A stretch of DNA of 64,000 nucleotides from Planococcus halotolerans (GCF_003289955.1 NZ_QLZR01000005.1:1-64000), one strand, 5' to 3'; counted from the first letter of the stretch, positions 34,099-43,161 are shown. The notes: generated from the letters alone by a model not told the origin. Translations and numbers: made by a program.

Positions 34099-34890
34099 TT
34101 ACAGCGCTTTCAGCAAGCCGCCGTCGACAATCAGCGATTGGCCGGTCATATAAGAATTGGCAGAAGACGCAAGGAAAACAAGGGTTTTAGCGAATTCTTC
34201 CGGCTCTCCCATACGACCTCGCGGAATCTGTTTCTCGGTGTTTTCAACGACTTGTTCAACCGTCAGGTTCTGTTTGTCAGCAGCAATCTGATTGAGTTCA
34301 GCTACCCGATCCGTTGCAATTTTGCCTGGTCCGACTGTATTGACCATGATGTTATCGCCAGCCACTTCACGCGCCAGGGTTTTTGCGAAACCGACCATCC
34401 CTGCGCGGAAGGTATTTGATAAAATAAGCCCGTCCAGAACTTCTTTGGTCGAAGAAGACGATACATTTACGATGCGCCCGAATTGCTGCTCTTTCATATA
34501 AGGGAGCACGGCACGGGAAGCACGGATATAACTTAAAAGATTCTGGTCAAAAGCTTTGTACCAGTCTTCATCCGTTACACCATCAAAGCCGCCAGCTTTC
34601 GGTCCGCCGGTATTGTTGATCAGGACATCGACGCGCCCTGCTTTTTCGACGACAAAAGCGAAGAAATCCGCGATGTCCTGTTCATTTGTCATATCACATG
34701 ATTTATAGAAGACCTGGTCGTTCTGCGTTTGCTGTTTGATTTCTTCCGCAGTCTGCTGTAATTTTTCTTCACTTCTGCTTGAAATAAAAACGATTGCCCC
34801 TTCTTTGGCAAATTCCATCGCTGTCGCTTTTCCAAGCCCTTTACTGGAAGCCATTACCGCCACCACTTTATCCTTCAATCCTAAATCCAT
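34099..34890 (-). CDS. Short-chain dehydrogenase/reductase with atypical active site
   Basis: A 263-residue SDR fold protein. The cofactor loop is ASSKGLGKA (in place of TGxxxGxG), with NNTGGP and a VSSSSTKE strand for the catalytic Ser. The canonical YxxxK pair is absent: the position reads SNTFRAG. The C-terminus ends with [13 protein letters not shown], normal for the family. A related group with SNxxRAG in place of YxxxK is known among SDR sequences. The enzyme may use another mechanism or be a binding protein. The substrate is unknown. Confidence 0.88.
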   Translation of the reverse strand: MDLGLKDKVVAVMASSKGLGKATAMEFAKEGAIVFISSRSEEKLQQTAEEIKQQTQNDQVFYKSCDMTNEQDIADFFAFVVEKAGRVDVLINNTGGPKAGGFDGVTDEDWYKAFDQNLLSYIRASRAVLPYMKEQQFGRIVNVSSSSTKEVLDGLILSNTFRAGMVGFAKTLAREVAGDNIMVNTVGPGKIATDRVAELNQIAADKQNLTVEQVVENTEKQIPRGRMGEPEEFAKTLVFLASSANSYMTGQSLIVDGGLLKAL

Positions 34891-34987
34891 CCGTTATTCA
34901 CCCTTTCCGTTTAATCTACAATTCTCAGTTTACCGAATCACACGGGATAATGCAGTTTAATAGTTTTGGAATTCTGAATTTTTCTAC

Positions 34988-35098
34988 TTGTCCAGACTCC
35001 AGCGGCCCAACTCTTCGGGTCATAAGCCAGCCCAGCTGTGCGGCCACGGCCGCTTCGCTGGCCTGTCTTGTGCCTGTCAGAGCTGAACGGGCGCTTTC
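34988..35098 (-). repeat. Palindromic intergenic element, family copy 1
   Basis: On the reverse strand it matches the element at 45.7 kb: GGCTTATGACCCGAAGAG (35028-35011) and CGCTGGAGTCTGGACA (35004-34989) are identical, and CAGCTCTGA with AAGAC blocks also match. The centre holds GGCCAGCGAAGCGGCC. It separates the SDR and ferredoxin-NADP reductase genes. Confidence 0.85.
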
Positions 35099-35193
35099 GT
35101 ATTTCTTTGCAAATCTCCGTCAATAGTCCAATGGCGTGAAATAGGATAGAATATGATAGGATATATATATTGATACTAATGGGAGTGTTTTAA

Positions 35194-36180
35194 ATGGAAG
35201 AACGCGAAATTTTTGATATTACGATTATCGGCGGCGGGCCAACAGGCTTGTTTGCTTCCTTTTATGGCGGAATGCGCAAGATGAAGGTGAAGATTTTGGA
35301 CAGTTTGCCACAACTTGGCGGCCAATTGACAGAACTTTATCCTGATAAATATATTTACGATGTTGGAGGATTTTCAAAAGTATTGGCGAAGGATCTGGTG
35401 GATAACCTGACTGTACAGGCCAATTACGGCGATCCGACAATTTGTCTGGAAGAAACAGTGTCAGCAGCAGAACGCCATGGAGATCATTTTGTAATCCGTA
35501 CTGATAAAGGTGAACATTACTCGAAAACGATCCTATTGACTGCAGGAGTCGGGGCTTTCCAGCCGCGGAAGCTGGCAGTTGAAGGTGCTGAAGAGTTTGA
35601 AGGGAAAACTTTGCATTACGGAGTGAAAGATCTTACGATGTTCAGTGGTAAAAAAGTTGTTGTTCTTGGTGGAGGAGATTCCGCAGTGGATTGGGCTATG
35701 ATGCTGGAAAATGTAGCTGATCAGGTAACTTTGAGCCATCGCCGTGAAAAAATGACGGCACATGAAGCTAATGTTGATACAATGATGGCCTCTACTGTAA
35801 ACGTCATGAAGCCTTATGGTGTTCAGGAGTTGGTCGGTGAAAACGGAGAAATCCGTGAATTGGTGCTGATCGATAAAGAAGGCAACGAAGAACGCCTTGA
35901 AGTCGATCACGTCATTGTAAACTACGGAAATATTACATCTTTGGGGCCGCTGAAAGAGTGGGGCCTTGAGATGGAGAAAAACTCCGTTGTTGTCAATTCC
36001 AAAATGGAGACGAGCATCGAAGGCATCTATGCTGCCGGAGACGTAGCCACTTACGAAGGAAAAGTGAAATTGATTGCAGTAGGATTCGGCGAAGCGCCGA
36101 CAGCCATCAATAACGCGAAAGCGTATCTTGATCCGAAATCCAAAGTTCAACCGCTTCACAGCACGAGTGTATTTAAGTAA
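35194..36180 (+). CDS. yumC: Ferredoxin/flavodoxin-NADP reductase, thioredoxin-reductase-like type
   Basis: A 328-residue FAD flavoprotein of the YumC group. FAD loop [16 protein letters not shown] at the start, NADPH loop [12 protein letters not shown] in the middle, and [12 protein letters not shown] near the end. The CxxC of thioredoxin reductase is absent, as expected for this class, which passes electrons from NADPH to ferredoxin or flavodoxin. The ATG follows TGGGAGTG. A terminator follows the stop. Confidence 0.95.
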   Translation: MEEREIFDITIIGGGPTGLFASFYGGMRKMKVKILDSLPQLGGQLTELYPDKYIYDVGGFSKVLAKDLVDNLTVQANYGDPTICLEETVSAAERHGDHFVIRTDKGEHYSKTILLTAGVGAFQPRKLAVEGAEEFEGKTLHYGVKDLTMFSGKKVVVLGGGDSAVDWAMMLENVADQVTLSHRREKMTAHEANVDTMMASTVNVMKPYGVQELVGENGEIRELVLIDKEGNEERLEVDHVIVNYGNITSLGPLKEWGLEMEKNSVVVNSKMETSIEGIYAAGDVATYEGKVKLIAVGFGEAPTAINNAKAYLDPKSKVQPLHSTSVFK

Positions 36181-36186
36181 TTTTGA

Positions 36187-36217
36187 GCGTTCCCGCATTG
36201 CGCGGGAATGCTTTTTT
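36187..36217 (+). terminator. Terminator of yumC
   Basis: The stem GCGTTCCCGC / GCGGGAATGC (one G-T pair) is followed by six T. Confidence 0.9.
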
Positions 36218-36306
36218 ATTGCTGTGTAATTGTATTATTATGGTAAAATAAGTGTAGAAACGGCTGTGCATCAGTCGATGACAGTATAACGAAAAGGGCG
36301 GTCTGC

Positions 36307-36945
36307 ATGGGAAAACTCTTCTTTTACAGCGATCAGATAGCAGAAACACAAGGAAATAAAAGAATGGATCATCTGCTTTTAGAAGGCTTGGATCCCGCAC
36401 ACACCAAGATAGCCTACATACCTTCTACCGAAGATAAAGAAAGGAAGTATTTCAATCTTAAGGCCGAGTATTACCGGGATTATGGAGTCCGGGAAATGAT
36501 GTTTTTCGATCTGTACGGTGAGTTCGATTCGGCGAAAATCAATGAACTGCTGCAATGTGACATCATACATCTTTCTGCCGGAAATCCGATGGAACTGCGG
36601 CAAGCCTTGAAACGCAGAAATATGGACGGACATTTACAGGTTTATTTCGAACAGGGTGGGATTTTTGCGGGGGTAAGCGCGGGGGCTGTGCAATTTGGCA
36701 AATCGACGAAACTGTTTCAGTTGTATGCTGGTGATGCCAACGAGACACAGGAAGCATTGCAATTTGTCGATTTCGAATTCCTTCCTCATTACAACCGCTG
36801 GAATGATGCCTTTAAAAAGCAGGTATGGGATTATGCCCGAACGACCGGAACCACCGTTTATGCAGGGAATGACGGAGATGGCTTGATTGTGGAGGACGGT
36901 GATATTCGGTTCATCGGAGATATTACTGCCATTAGCGGTGAATAA
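36307..36945 (+). CDS. Peptidase S51-like (dipeptidase E-type) protein
   Basis: A 212-residue protein of the class I glutamine-amidotransferase-like S51 family. The nucleophile elbow is FAGVSAGAVQF with Ser124. HLSAGNP precedes it, and FLPHYNRW gives the expected His. Family members cleave Asp-x dipeptides or cyanophycin-like peptides; the substrate here is unknown. The ATG follows AAAAGGGCGG. A terminator is shared with the convergent BCCT gene. Confidence 0.87.
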   Translation: MGKLFFYSDQIAETQGNKRMDHLLLEGLDPAHTKIAYIPSTEDKERKYFNLKAEYYRDYGVREMMFFDLYGEFDSAKINELLQCDIIHLSAGNPMELRQALKRRNMDGHLQVYFEQGGIFAGVSAGAVQFGKSTKLFQLYAGDANETQEALQFVDFEFLPHYNRWNDAFKKQVWDYARTTGTTVYAGNDGDGLIVEDGDIRFIGDITAISGE

Positions 36946-36969
36946 ATTACAGCTTACATATTGCAATGA

Positions 36970-37008
36970 AAAAAGCATTTCCGCTATAGAAGCGGAAATG
37001 CCTTTTTT
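36970..37008. terminator. Bidirectional terminator between S51-like and BCCT genes
   Basis: The 11-bp stem GCATTTCCGCT / AGCGGAAATGC with A-run before and T-run after. It lies between convergent genes. Confidence 0.9.
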
Positions 37009-38515
37009 ATTGCCTTCTGACTCTCTTGGTTTTATTGACCAGGGGGTCTTGCGAAGCGGCTTTGAAGAATGCCACACCCATCAGCAGGATGACCACGGAA
37101 AATGGCAGGGCCGCAATAATGAGGATATTCTGCAATCCTTGTGTTCCGCCGGAAAAGATGACGATGGCTGCGACGGCTGACTGGATCAACCCCCATGTAA
37201 TCTTCACAAGGTTTGGCGGATTAATCATGCCGCCGGTCGTCTGCATGCCCAGTACGAAAGTAGCTGAATCCGCAGAAGTGATAAAGAAAATGGCAACTAC
37301 GAATAGAGTCATGATCGACATTACAGTTCCGAGTGGATAATTCTGCAGCACACCGAAAGTGGCAGTTTCCAAGCTGTACTCGGAAATCATTGCGATTCCA
37401 TTTTGTTCAAGATTAAGTGCTGATGCACCGAATACCGCGAAAAAGATGAAGCAGACGATAGAAGGGACGAATAATACACCCAAAATAAATTCCTTTACAG
37501 TACGTCCGCGGGAAATCCTTGCGATGAAAATACCTACAAAAGGCGCCCACGAAATCCACCATGCCCAGTAGAAAATCGTCCAGCCATTCACCCAAGCGCG
37601 GCGGTCAGTATTCAAAGGTTCAAGATGGAAGCTCATTGAGAAGAAATTGGACAGGTAACCTCCTAGGCTGTTTGTAAATGTATCCAAAATGTAGAGCGTC
37701 GGTCCGACGATCAATAACAGGATTACAAGTGCAAAAGCCAGCACCATATTAATATTACTCAGATATTTGATCCCTTTCCCAATCCCTGACCAGGCTGAAA
37801 CGATGAAAAGGACGGTGGCGACTGCAAGTATTAACAGTTGAAATGGAAAGGTATTGGGAGTTCCAAGAAGGAAGTGCATCCCTTCATTGATTTGGGCAGA
37901 ACCAAAACCAAGTGTAGAGGCGACGCCGACAATAGTGGCAAAAACAGCCAGAACATCAATCAATTTGCCAATTGGGCCAGCCATACGTTTTTTGCCGAAC
38001 AAGGGAATCAGCGTTGCACTGATAAGTCCAGGGGCCCCGTTATGGAATTTCGAATAAGCCAGTGCCAATGCGACAAGACCATATACGGCCCATGCATGCA
38101 GTCCCCAATGGAAGAAAGAAAACTGCATGGCTTCTGTGATGGCCTGGTTTGTACCGGTTTCTGCCCGTGGAGCACTGATGAACGCATGGGAAATCGGTTC
38201 TGAAGTGGTCCAGAAAACCAATCCCATCCCCATCCCTGCGCTGAACAGCATCGCAAACCAGGAAAGCAGGGAGAATTCAGGTTCATCTTCCGATTTGCCA
38301 AGTTTTATAGAAGAAAAGCGTGAAAAGATGAGATAAATGCAGAAAACAAGAATAAGAAAAACAGTGGTCAGGTAATACCAACCGAACACACTTGAGATAT
38401 CAGCTGTCAGATTGCCTGTCAGCTCCTTGAAGTTTTTGGGTATGAAAAACCCCCACATCACAAGGGCGAGACAGATCGCCAGTGAAATCCAAAACACGGA
38501 TGTAACATTTTTCAA
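37007..38515 (-). CDS. BCCT family transporter (glycine betaine/choline/carnitine type)
   Basis: A 502-residue, 12-helix sodium-coupled transporter. The BCCT signature WAWWISWAPFVGIFIARISRGRTVKEF is intact, including the Trp cage for quaternary ammonium substrates. The N-terminal loop reads GMGMGLVFWTTSEPISH. It likely imports an osmoprotectant like OpuD. It starts with TTG at 38515 behind TAGGAGG. The 380-base divergent region to the LysM-3D gene carries a 25-base palindrome. Confidence 0.92.
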   Translation of the reverse strand: MKNVTSVFWISLAICLALVMWGFFIPKNFKELTGNLTADISSVFGWYYLTTVFLILVFCIYLIFSRFSSIKLGKSEDEPEFSLLSWFAMLFSAGMGMGLVFWTTSEPISHAFISAPRAETGTNQAITEAMQFSFFHWGLHAWAVYGLVALALAYSKFHNGAPGLISATLIPLFGKKRMAGPIGKLIDVLAVFATIVGVASTLGFGSAQINEGMHFLLGTPNTFPFQLLILAVATVLFIVSAWSGIGKGIKYLSNINMVLAFALVILLLIVGPTLYILDTFTNSLGGYLSNFFSMSFHLEPLNTDRRAWVNGWTIFYWAWWISWAPFVGIFIARISRGRTVKEFILGVLFVPSIVCFIFFAVFGASALNLEQNGIAMISEYSLETATFGVLQNYPLGTVMSIMTLFVVAIFFITSADSATFVLGMQTTGGMINPPNLVKITWGLIQSAVAAIVIFSGGTQGLQNILIIAALPFSVVILLMGVAFFKAASQDPLVNKTKRVRRQ

Positions 38516-38896
38516 ATTGGTTCCTCCTAAAATAAAGCTATTTTGCAGTGGAATTAAGATGAAGAAGCGCGCCGGTTAAAACAGCATCTCTTTTTCAGGG
38601 CTGTAAACTTTCCATTCCCAAAGCAAATAAAAGTAGTATCAGACGCTATGTATAAAGGTTTTGCTTCTTATTTGCTTTAGCCTATTTTACATAGGCATAA
38701 ACGCAAACGCAAAAAAGCAGAATAAATTTGCTGCTAATTTATCTCGAACTCACAATAAATAGTTATATTACAATCTGTAATATAACGCACTTTAACGTAA
38801 CGTAATTGTTAAATTTGAACTGTCGTTTTGTCATTGTACTGAAATGTTTAAGTGTTATAGTTTGTCTTGTGTTAGTGAAAAGGAGGAATTTCATTT
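38516..38896. other. Divergent intergenic region between BCCT and LysM-3D genes
   Basis: AT-rich region with no gene. It holds the palindrome at 38762-38786 and a rightward promoter (-35 TTGTAC 38834-38839, -10 TATAGT 38856-38861, 16-base spacer). Confidence 0.6.
38762..38786. promoter_or_regulatory. 25-base palindrome, candidate operator
   Basis: The arms GTTATATTACA and TGTAATATAAC are perfect 11-base complements around ATC. It lies about 50 bases upstream of the promoter of the LysM-3D gene. TGTAA-type words also occur in WalR sites, but the required direct repeat spacing is not met. Confidence 0.6.
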
Positions 38897-39679
38897 ATGA
38901 AAAAGCAAATCGTTACACTAACTGCAATCGCAGCATTAAGTGTAGGCGCGGCAACAACAGCAAGCGCTGACTCAACGTATACAGTCAAATCCGGTGACAC
39001 TCTGTGGGGCATCTCACAAGCCAACAATGTTTCAGTAAGTGAGTTAAAAGGATGGAACGATCTATCATCAGATCTAATCTTCCCGAAACAACAGCTTAGC
39101 ATTGGGGAAGAAAAGCAAGAGGCAGCAGCAGAGAAATCATCTTATACAGTTAAAAGCGGAGATACTTTGTATCGCATCGCAGTAAATCACGGAATTTCTT
39201 TAGACCAGCTAATGAGCTGGAACGGCATTACAGGCCACTTGATCTATCCTGGTGACAAATTGGTAGTCAGCGGCGGAACAGCAATCTCAGTTCCAAAAGC
39301 TCCTGCTCCAGCAGCTACAACAGCACCAGCGCCAGCGCAGTCAACTGCACCGGCACAATCTTCAGCACCGGCAACAGCACCACAATCCGGTAAAGAAATG
39401 ACAGTATCAGCAACAGCTTACACAGCTTATTGCACAGGATGCTCAGGTATCACTGCAACAGGTATTGACTTACGTTCGAACCCGAACCAAAAAGTTATCG
39501 CAGTAGACCCGACAGTTATCCCACTTGGATCTACAGTATGGGTTGAAGGCTATGGAACAGCAATCGCTGGAGATACTGGCGGAGCTATCAAAGGAAACAA
39601 AATTGACGTGTTCATCCCGTCAAGAGATGCAGCTCTTCAATGGGGCCGCAAAAACGTAACAATCAAAATTCTTAAATAG
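38897..39679 (+). CDS. LysM-3D domain cell-wall protein (YocH-like)
   Basis: A 260-residue secreted protein: signal peptide (1-25, cleavage near ASA), LysM repeat 1 (about 27-70), LysM repeat 2 (about 82-126), an Ala/Pro/Thr-rich linker (133-160) and a C-terminal 3D domain. The 3D domain shows the three Asp typical of this MltA-like fold, including the segments AVDPTVIPLGS, GDTGGAIKGNKID and VFIPSRD. YocH of B. subtilis has the same layout and acts on peptidoglycan. The start follows AAAGGAGG. Two Cys in AYCTGC may form a disulphide. Confidence 0.92.
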   Translation: MKKQIVTLTAIAALSVGAATTASADSTYTVKSGDTLWGISQANNVSVSELKGWNDLSSDLIFPKQQLSIGEEKQEAAAEKSSYTVKSGDTLYRIAVNHGISLDQLMSWNGITGHLIYPGDKLVVSGGTAISVPKAPAPAATTAPAPAQSTAPAQSSAPATAPQSGKEMTVSATAYTAYCTGCSGITATGIDLRSNPNQKVIAVDPTVIPLGSTVWVEGYGTAIAGDTGGAIKGNKIDVFIPSRDAALQWGRKNVTIKILK

Positions 39680-39694
39680 AATAAACTAGCTACA

Positions 39695-39727
39695 AAGCCG
39701 AGGTGACCATTCCCTTGGCCTTTTTTT
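39695..39727 (+). terminator. Terminator of the LysM-3D gene
   Basis: The imperfect stem AAAGCCGAGG / CCTTGGCCTTT is followed by a T-run. Confidence 0.7.
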
Positions 39728-39891
39728 ATGGGAAAAATCTGGTGCAGGCTTTGAGAAAGTGATTAATTTGTAAGAAGATTCCGATATTTAGTGGAATTCA
39801 CTTGTTTAATTCGATACACTGAGAGAGAACGATGATGCAATGAAGTAGAATCCGTTAATGGGAAAAAATATGTACCATAGGAGGATGCAGC

Positions 39892-40365
39892 ATGCCGATG
39901 AACATTAAAGTGATAGAGGATTTAAGCAAAGTGGATGTTTCAAAATTGGTGGAAGAAAGTGAAGCGGAAGGATACCGATTCCTAAGACGACTGGTCAATC
40001 AATACGAGGATGGCACGAATACATTCAATAAAGCGGGTGAAGTGCTTTACGGAGTTTGGGATCCAGCCGGTGAATTAGTGGCAATCGGCGGTTTGAACAG
40101 AGATCCTTATTCCGATAAAAGCGGAATCGGCAGACTGAGAAGGTTTTATATTTCCGAGCATGCACGCAGGCAAGGCATAGGCACGAAATTGCTGAAAGAG
40201 ATTTTAAATTACGGCCAAGGCCATTTCAGTGAAATTGTAGTGCGCACCGACTCATCCAATGCGGATGCTTTTTATAGGGCGAACGGATTCTCCGGTGATC
40301 TCGGCATGCCTGACGTTACGCATTCTATCGTATTGGATAACGAATATTCCAAAGAAGCGAAGTAA
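39892..40365 (+). CDS. GNAT family N-acetyltransferase
   Basis: A 157-residue acetyltransferase. The acetyl-CoA loop is the segment RRQGIGTKLLKEI, preceded by a strand GRLRRFYISE. The C-terminal VVRTDSSNADAFYRANGF is the typical motif B. The acceptor is unknown. The ATG follows GGAGGATG. It stands alone with a terminator at 40387. Confidence 0.85.
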   Translation: MPMNIKVIEDLSKVDVSKLVEESEAEGYRFLRRLVNQYEDGTNTFNKAGEVLYGVWDPAGELVAIGGLNRDPYSDKSGIGRLRRFYISEHARRQGIGTKLLKEILNYGQGHFSEIVVRTDSSNADAFYRANGFSGDLGMPDVTHSIVLDNEYSKEAK

Positions 40366-40386
40366 TTATAGAAGGAACAGGAAATG

Positions 40387-40416
40387 GCTGCCGGAAAGTT
40401 CCGGTGGCTTTTTCAT
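40387..40416 (+). terminator. Terminator of the GNAT gene
   Basis: The stem GCTGCCGGAA / TTCCGGTGGC has two G-T pairs and is followed by TTTTTC. Confidence 0.75.
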
Positions 40417-40509
40417 TTTGTTTGCTGATTCACAGGTTATAGCGCAAAGTAATATATGTATGAGAATTCAGTCCTTACATGGCAAAAAATAATTGAAAAG
40501 AGATGGAAT

Positions 40510-41016
40510 ATGAGAAAAGTGACAGTAACGGATTATCAACCGGAGTGGAAAAGGAAATTTCAACAGGCAGCAAAAGAAATCAAACAGATTTTCAGGGAAG
40601 AATGTATTGAAATCCACCATATTGGCAGTACATCAATAGAAGGAATGGCAGCTAAACCGGTTATAGATATAATGCCTGTGGTCCGCGAAATAGAGTCTGT
40701 TGACCGAGTGATCCGCGAAATGGAGAAGCTTGGCTATGAATCGAAAGGCGAGAATGGACTCCCAGGCCGCAGATATTTCCAGCGGGGCGGCGATGAGCGT
40801 ACTCATCATATACATATATATGCTGAAGGAAACCCGGAAGTCGACAGACATTTAGCATTCAGGAATTATTTAAGGCAAAATCCCCAAGAGGCGGAAGAAT
40901 ATGGTATGTTGAAAAAGAAGTTGGCACATGATTTTCCATATGATATCGACCAATATATTGCCGGCAAGGAAGAACTGGTTGCCCGCATCGAAAAAAATGC
41001 AGGAGGAGAGATTTGA
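40510..41016 (+). CDS. GrpB/UPF0157 family nucleotidyltransferase-like protein
   Basis: A 168-residue member of the GrpB (UPF0157) family, which has a minimal nucleotidyltransferase fold. The signature reads HHIGSTSIEGMAAKPVIDIM. Further family features: YFQRGGDERTHHIHIY and HLAFRNYLR. Function is unknown. The ATG at 40510 was preferred to an upstream frame start for agreement with the family N-terminus (VTVTDYQPEW). It shares one base with the next start codon. Confidence 0.87.
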   Translation: MRKVTVTDYQPEWKRKFQQAAKEIKQIFREECIEIHHIGSTSIEGMAAKPVIDIMPVVREIESVDRVIREMEKLGYESKGENGLPGRRYFQRGGDERTHHIHIYAEGNPEVDRHLAFRNYLRQNPQEAEEYGMLKKKLAHDFPYDIDQYIAGKEELVARIEKNAGGEI

Positions 41017-41429
41017 TGGAAATGTCGAATTGGAAAGGCGCTTCCGGTATCTGCTTCAATGATAATAGAGAAGTTTTGATGGTATTGCAGGGACCGCCGG
41101 ACGAAGAAAAGAAATGGGCCTTGCCTGCGGGACCGCCGGAAGGGGACGAAACGCTTGAAGAAAGTTGTGTTCGTGAATTCTTCGAAGTAACAGGGCTTAT
41201 GGTCCGCATTCTTAAAAGTGCAGGAGTGAAAAAAGACAGCTTTGACAATTCTGATGTCTCGGTGGAATTGCATTATTTTTTGGTTGAAATTATCGGCGGT
41301 GAAATCACGGTTCTGGAAGGCGACCCCTGGATTCAGGAAATTACCTGGCAGCCGATTGAAAAGCTGGAGTTATTGGACCTTGCTGATCCGGAGGAAGCGG
41401 AACTGATTAAATCTGTACTCAAAAACTAG
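41016..41429 (+). CDS. Nudix hydrolase with degenerate Nudix box
   Basis: A 137-residue Nudix fold protein. The box reads G-PPEGD-E-TLEESCV-REFFEV-TGL, so the second Glu of the REUxEE core is replaced by Val. Metal binding may be weakened. Family members cleave nucleoside diphosphate derivatives; the substrate here is unknown. I chose ATG at 41016 with AGGAGGAG 7 bases away. It overlaps the GrpB stop by one base, so the two are coupled. Confidence 0.85.
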   Translation: MEMSNWKGASGICFNDNREVLMVLQGPPDEEKKWALPAGPPEGDETLEESCVREFFEVTGLMVRILKSAGVKKDSFDNSDVSVELHYFLVEIIGGEITVLEGDPWIQEITWQPIEKLELLDLADPEEAELIKSVLKN

Positions 41430-41445
41430 AGATGGAACATGGGGG

Positions 41446-42615
41446 ATGGGAAACTTGGAGATGTTCGGAAGGGTAATGATGGCGTTGTTTATTGGGGTAG
41501 CCATTTGTTTTTTCGGGCTGCCTGTCCTGTTTATCGCAGCGTTAAATGGAGATTTGCATTTCATCGGCCTTATTGTTGCTGCAATGCTTTCCGTCTGGCT
41601 GTTATATATTTTCTCAGACATCGAATTATACAAAAAGCCGAAAGGCAAGAAAATCGCTGCTGGAATTATCGGTCTTTGTCTGGTGATCGGCGCTTCTTTT
41701 TCAATTCCGCATTTTTATAAGCAAAGTTTTGCGGAGGTTGATGGGGAAGTGGACCTTTATGAATATGAGCCTTTTACAGACAGCGGTAAGTTGGCGCAGC
41801 CGGATGCCCCTTCCAGTTTTAAAATAGAAAACGAGTTGCCGAAGCTTGATGGTGCAACCGCACTTTATCCCTTGTATGCCGCATTTACTGAAGCAGTCTA
41901 TCCGAGCGGACAGTATCTGCCTTATGATCCCGCTTTCAGCAAAGTAGTTTCGACGACCACTCCTGAAGCATATGACCGGCTCATTGAAGGCAAGGTGGAC
42001 ATCATTTTTGTTGCCGGTCCGTCCAGCGGTCAAATAAAAAAAGCCGAAAACTTGGGTGTTGAACTAAAAATGACTCCAGTCGGACGTGAAGCGTTTGTCT
42101 TTTTCGTCAATTCCCGAAATCCTGTGGATGGTTTGAAGAGTGAAGAAATTAAGGGGATTTATTCGGGTGACGTGAAAAATTGGTCGGACGTCGGCGGAAA
42201 GAATGACGAAATCCGTGCTTTTCAACGTCCGGTAGATAGCGGAAGCCAGACGACATTCCTCAAATTTATGGAAGATACTCCAGTCCAAGAGCCGGAAATA
42301 GAAGAAATGGCTTCCGGTATGGGCGGCATCATCAGTGAAGTGGCTAGTTACAGAAACTATAAAAATGCCATCGGCTACACGTTCAGGTTCTTCGCGGTGG
42401 ATATGGTGCAAAACGATAAAATCAAATTATTGGCGATTGACGGAGTGGAGCCGACCATTGAAACGATTCGTTCAGATGAATATCCATTGTCTTCGGAATT
42501 CTATGCTGTAACGGCAGGGTCTGATAATCCCAATATAGAAGCTTTTATCGATTGGATTGTTTCGGAAGAAGGACAGGAATTGGTGGAACGCACCGGTTTC
42601 GTTTCTATTGAGTGA
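41446..42615 (+). CDS. Membrane-anchored PstS-like substrate-binding protein
   Basis: A 389-residue protein with three N-terminal hydrophobic segments (about 10-30, 35-55, 65-85) followed by an extracellular phosphate-binding-type domain. Motifs resembling PstS are DGATALYPLY (for the usual DGSTALFP), DIIFVAGPSSG and RPVDSGSQTTFL. Classical PstS is a lipoprotein with one anchor, so this layout is unusual. No pstCAB genes follow. It may be a phosphate or oxyanion sensor rather than a transport subunit. The start codon choice is weakly supported. Confidence 0.75.
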   Translation: MGNLEMFGRVMMALFIGVAICFFGLPVLFIAALNGDLHFIGLIVAAMLSVWLLYIFSDIELYKKPKGKKIAAGIIGLCLVIGASFSIPHFYKQSFAEVDGEVDLYEYEPFTDSGKLAQPDAPSSFKIENELPKLDGATALYPLYAAFTEAVYPSGQYLPYDPAFSKVVSTTTPEAYDRLIEGKVDIIFVAGPSSGQIKKAENLGVELKMTPVGREAFVFFVNSRNPVDGLKSEEIKGIYSGDVKNWSDVGGKNDEIRAFQRPVDSGSQTTFLKFMEDTPVQEPEIEEMASGMGGIISEVASYRNYKNAIGYTFRFFAVDMVQNDKIKLLAIDGVEPTIETIRSDEYPLSSEFYAVTAGSDNPNIEAFIDWIVSEEGQELVERTGFVSIE

Positions 42616-42678
42616 AGGATTAGAAATCACAGGAGCGGGTATTTTATAGAGTAACGACCCATTGAAGGAGGGGAAGGC

Positions 42679-42834
42679 GTGAAGAAGGATAAAGAAAATC
42701 ACGAAGGTGAAGAATTGATTCCTGAAGTCGAGCCCCGTCGAAATGCGCCAAATGAGAAAGAAATGGATCCTATGCCGGATCGTGACTTGGAGTACCAAGA
42801 AAATTCCAATGAAAAATACAGAGACCAAAATTAA
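42679..42834 (+). CDS. Small charged protein, 51 aa, GTG start
   Basis: A frame starting with GTG behind the strong site GAAGGAGGGGAAGG. It encodes 51 residues with no hydrophobic segment, rich in Glu, Lys, Asp and Asn (for example KKDKENHEGEEL and NPMP-like PMPDRDLEY). A terminator follows immediately at 42843, which supports an independent gene unit. No family is recognised. Confidence 0.65.
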   Translation: MKKDKENHEGEELIPEVEPRRNAPNEKEMDPMPDRDLEYQENSNEKYRDQN

Positions 42835-42842
42835 AAATGTTG

Positions 42843-42873
42843 AAAAAGCAAGTCTTTGCGGGCTTGCTTTTTT
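42843..42873 (+). terminator. Terminator of the 51-aa gene
   Basis: The stem AAAAAGCAAG / CTTGCTTTTT with a 10-base loop, followed by a T. Confidence 0.85.
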
Positions 42874-42962
42874 AGTTGTTCACTGTATGGAATATTCTGA
42901 TTTTGGATTGACTGTTTTGCCGATATTGATTAGAATGGAACAAATGAACGAAGGAGGTGGGT

Positions 42963-43103
42963 ATGATGAATCAAACTGGTAAGCGCATGACGGAGTGTCA
43001 GGAATATCTCTACATTCTGCATGGCGTCACTTTCACTGGAATCGATGCAAGGGAGAAGTCTGTCCTTTTTCAGCTAATCGAATCGTGTGAAATTTACCAG
43101 TAA
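42963..43103 (+). CDS. Small ORF (46 aa), possible leader peptide of the ABC-F gene
   Basis: Starts at ATG behind the excellent site AAGGAGGTGGG, encodes 46 residues (45 from the second ATG) with motifs TECQEYLYIL and REKSVLFQLIE, and ends 28 bases before a strong terminator. The ABC-F gene begins 100 bases past its stop. This is the layout of a translated leader that senses ribosome stalling. It could also be an independent small protein. No family is recognised. Confidence 0.6.
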   Translation: MMNQTGKRMTECQEYLYILHGVTFTGIDAREKSVLFQLIESCEIYQ

Positions 43104-43131
43104 GAGACATCTGCCTGCAAACGGAATTACC

Positions 43132-43161
43132 AAAAGGCATGCGTCTTTGCATGCCTTTTTT
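43132..43161 (+). terminator. Terminator or attenuator upstream of the ABC-F gene
   Basis: A perfect 11-bp stem AAAAGGCATGC / GCATGCCTTTT with loop GTCTTT, then TT. It lies between the small ORF and the ABC-F gene, 43 bases before its ATG. The outer segments AAGAGAC (43102-43108) and GTCTCTT (43174-43180) are complementary. Confidence 0.85.

Noticed and set aside
38820-38896. WalR box upstream of the LysM-3D gene
   Set aside because: TGT-type words occur but not as two TGTWAH copies with a 5-base spacer, so WalR control is not claimed.
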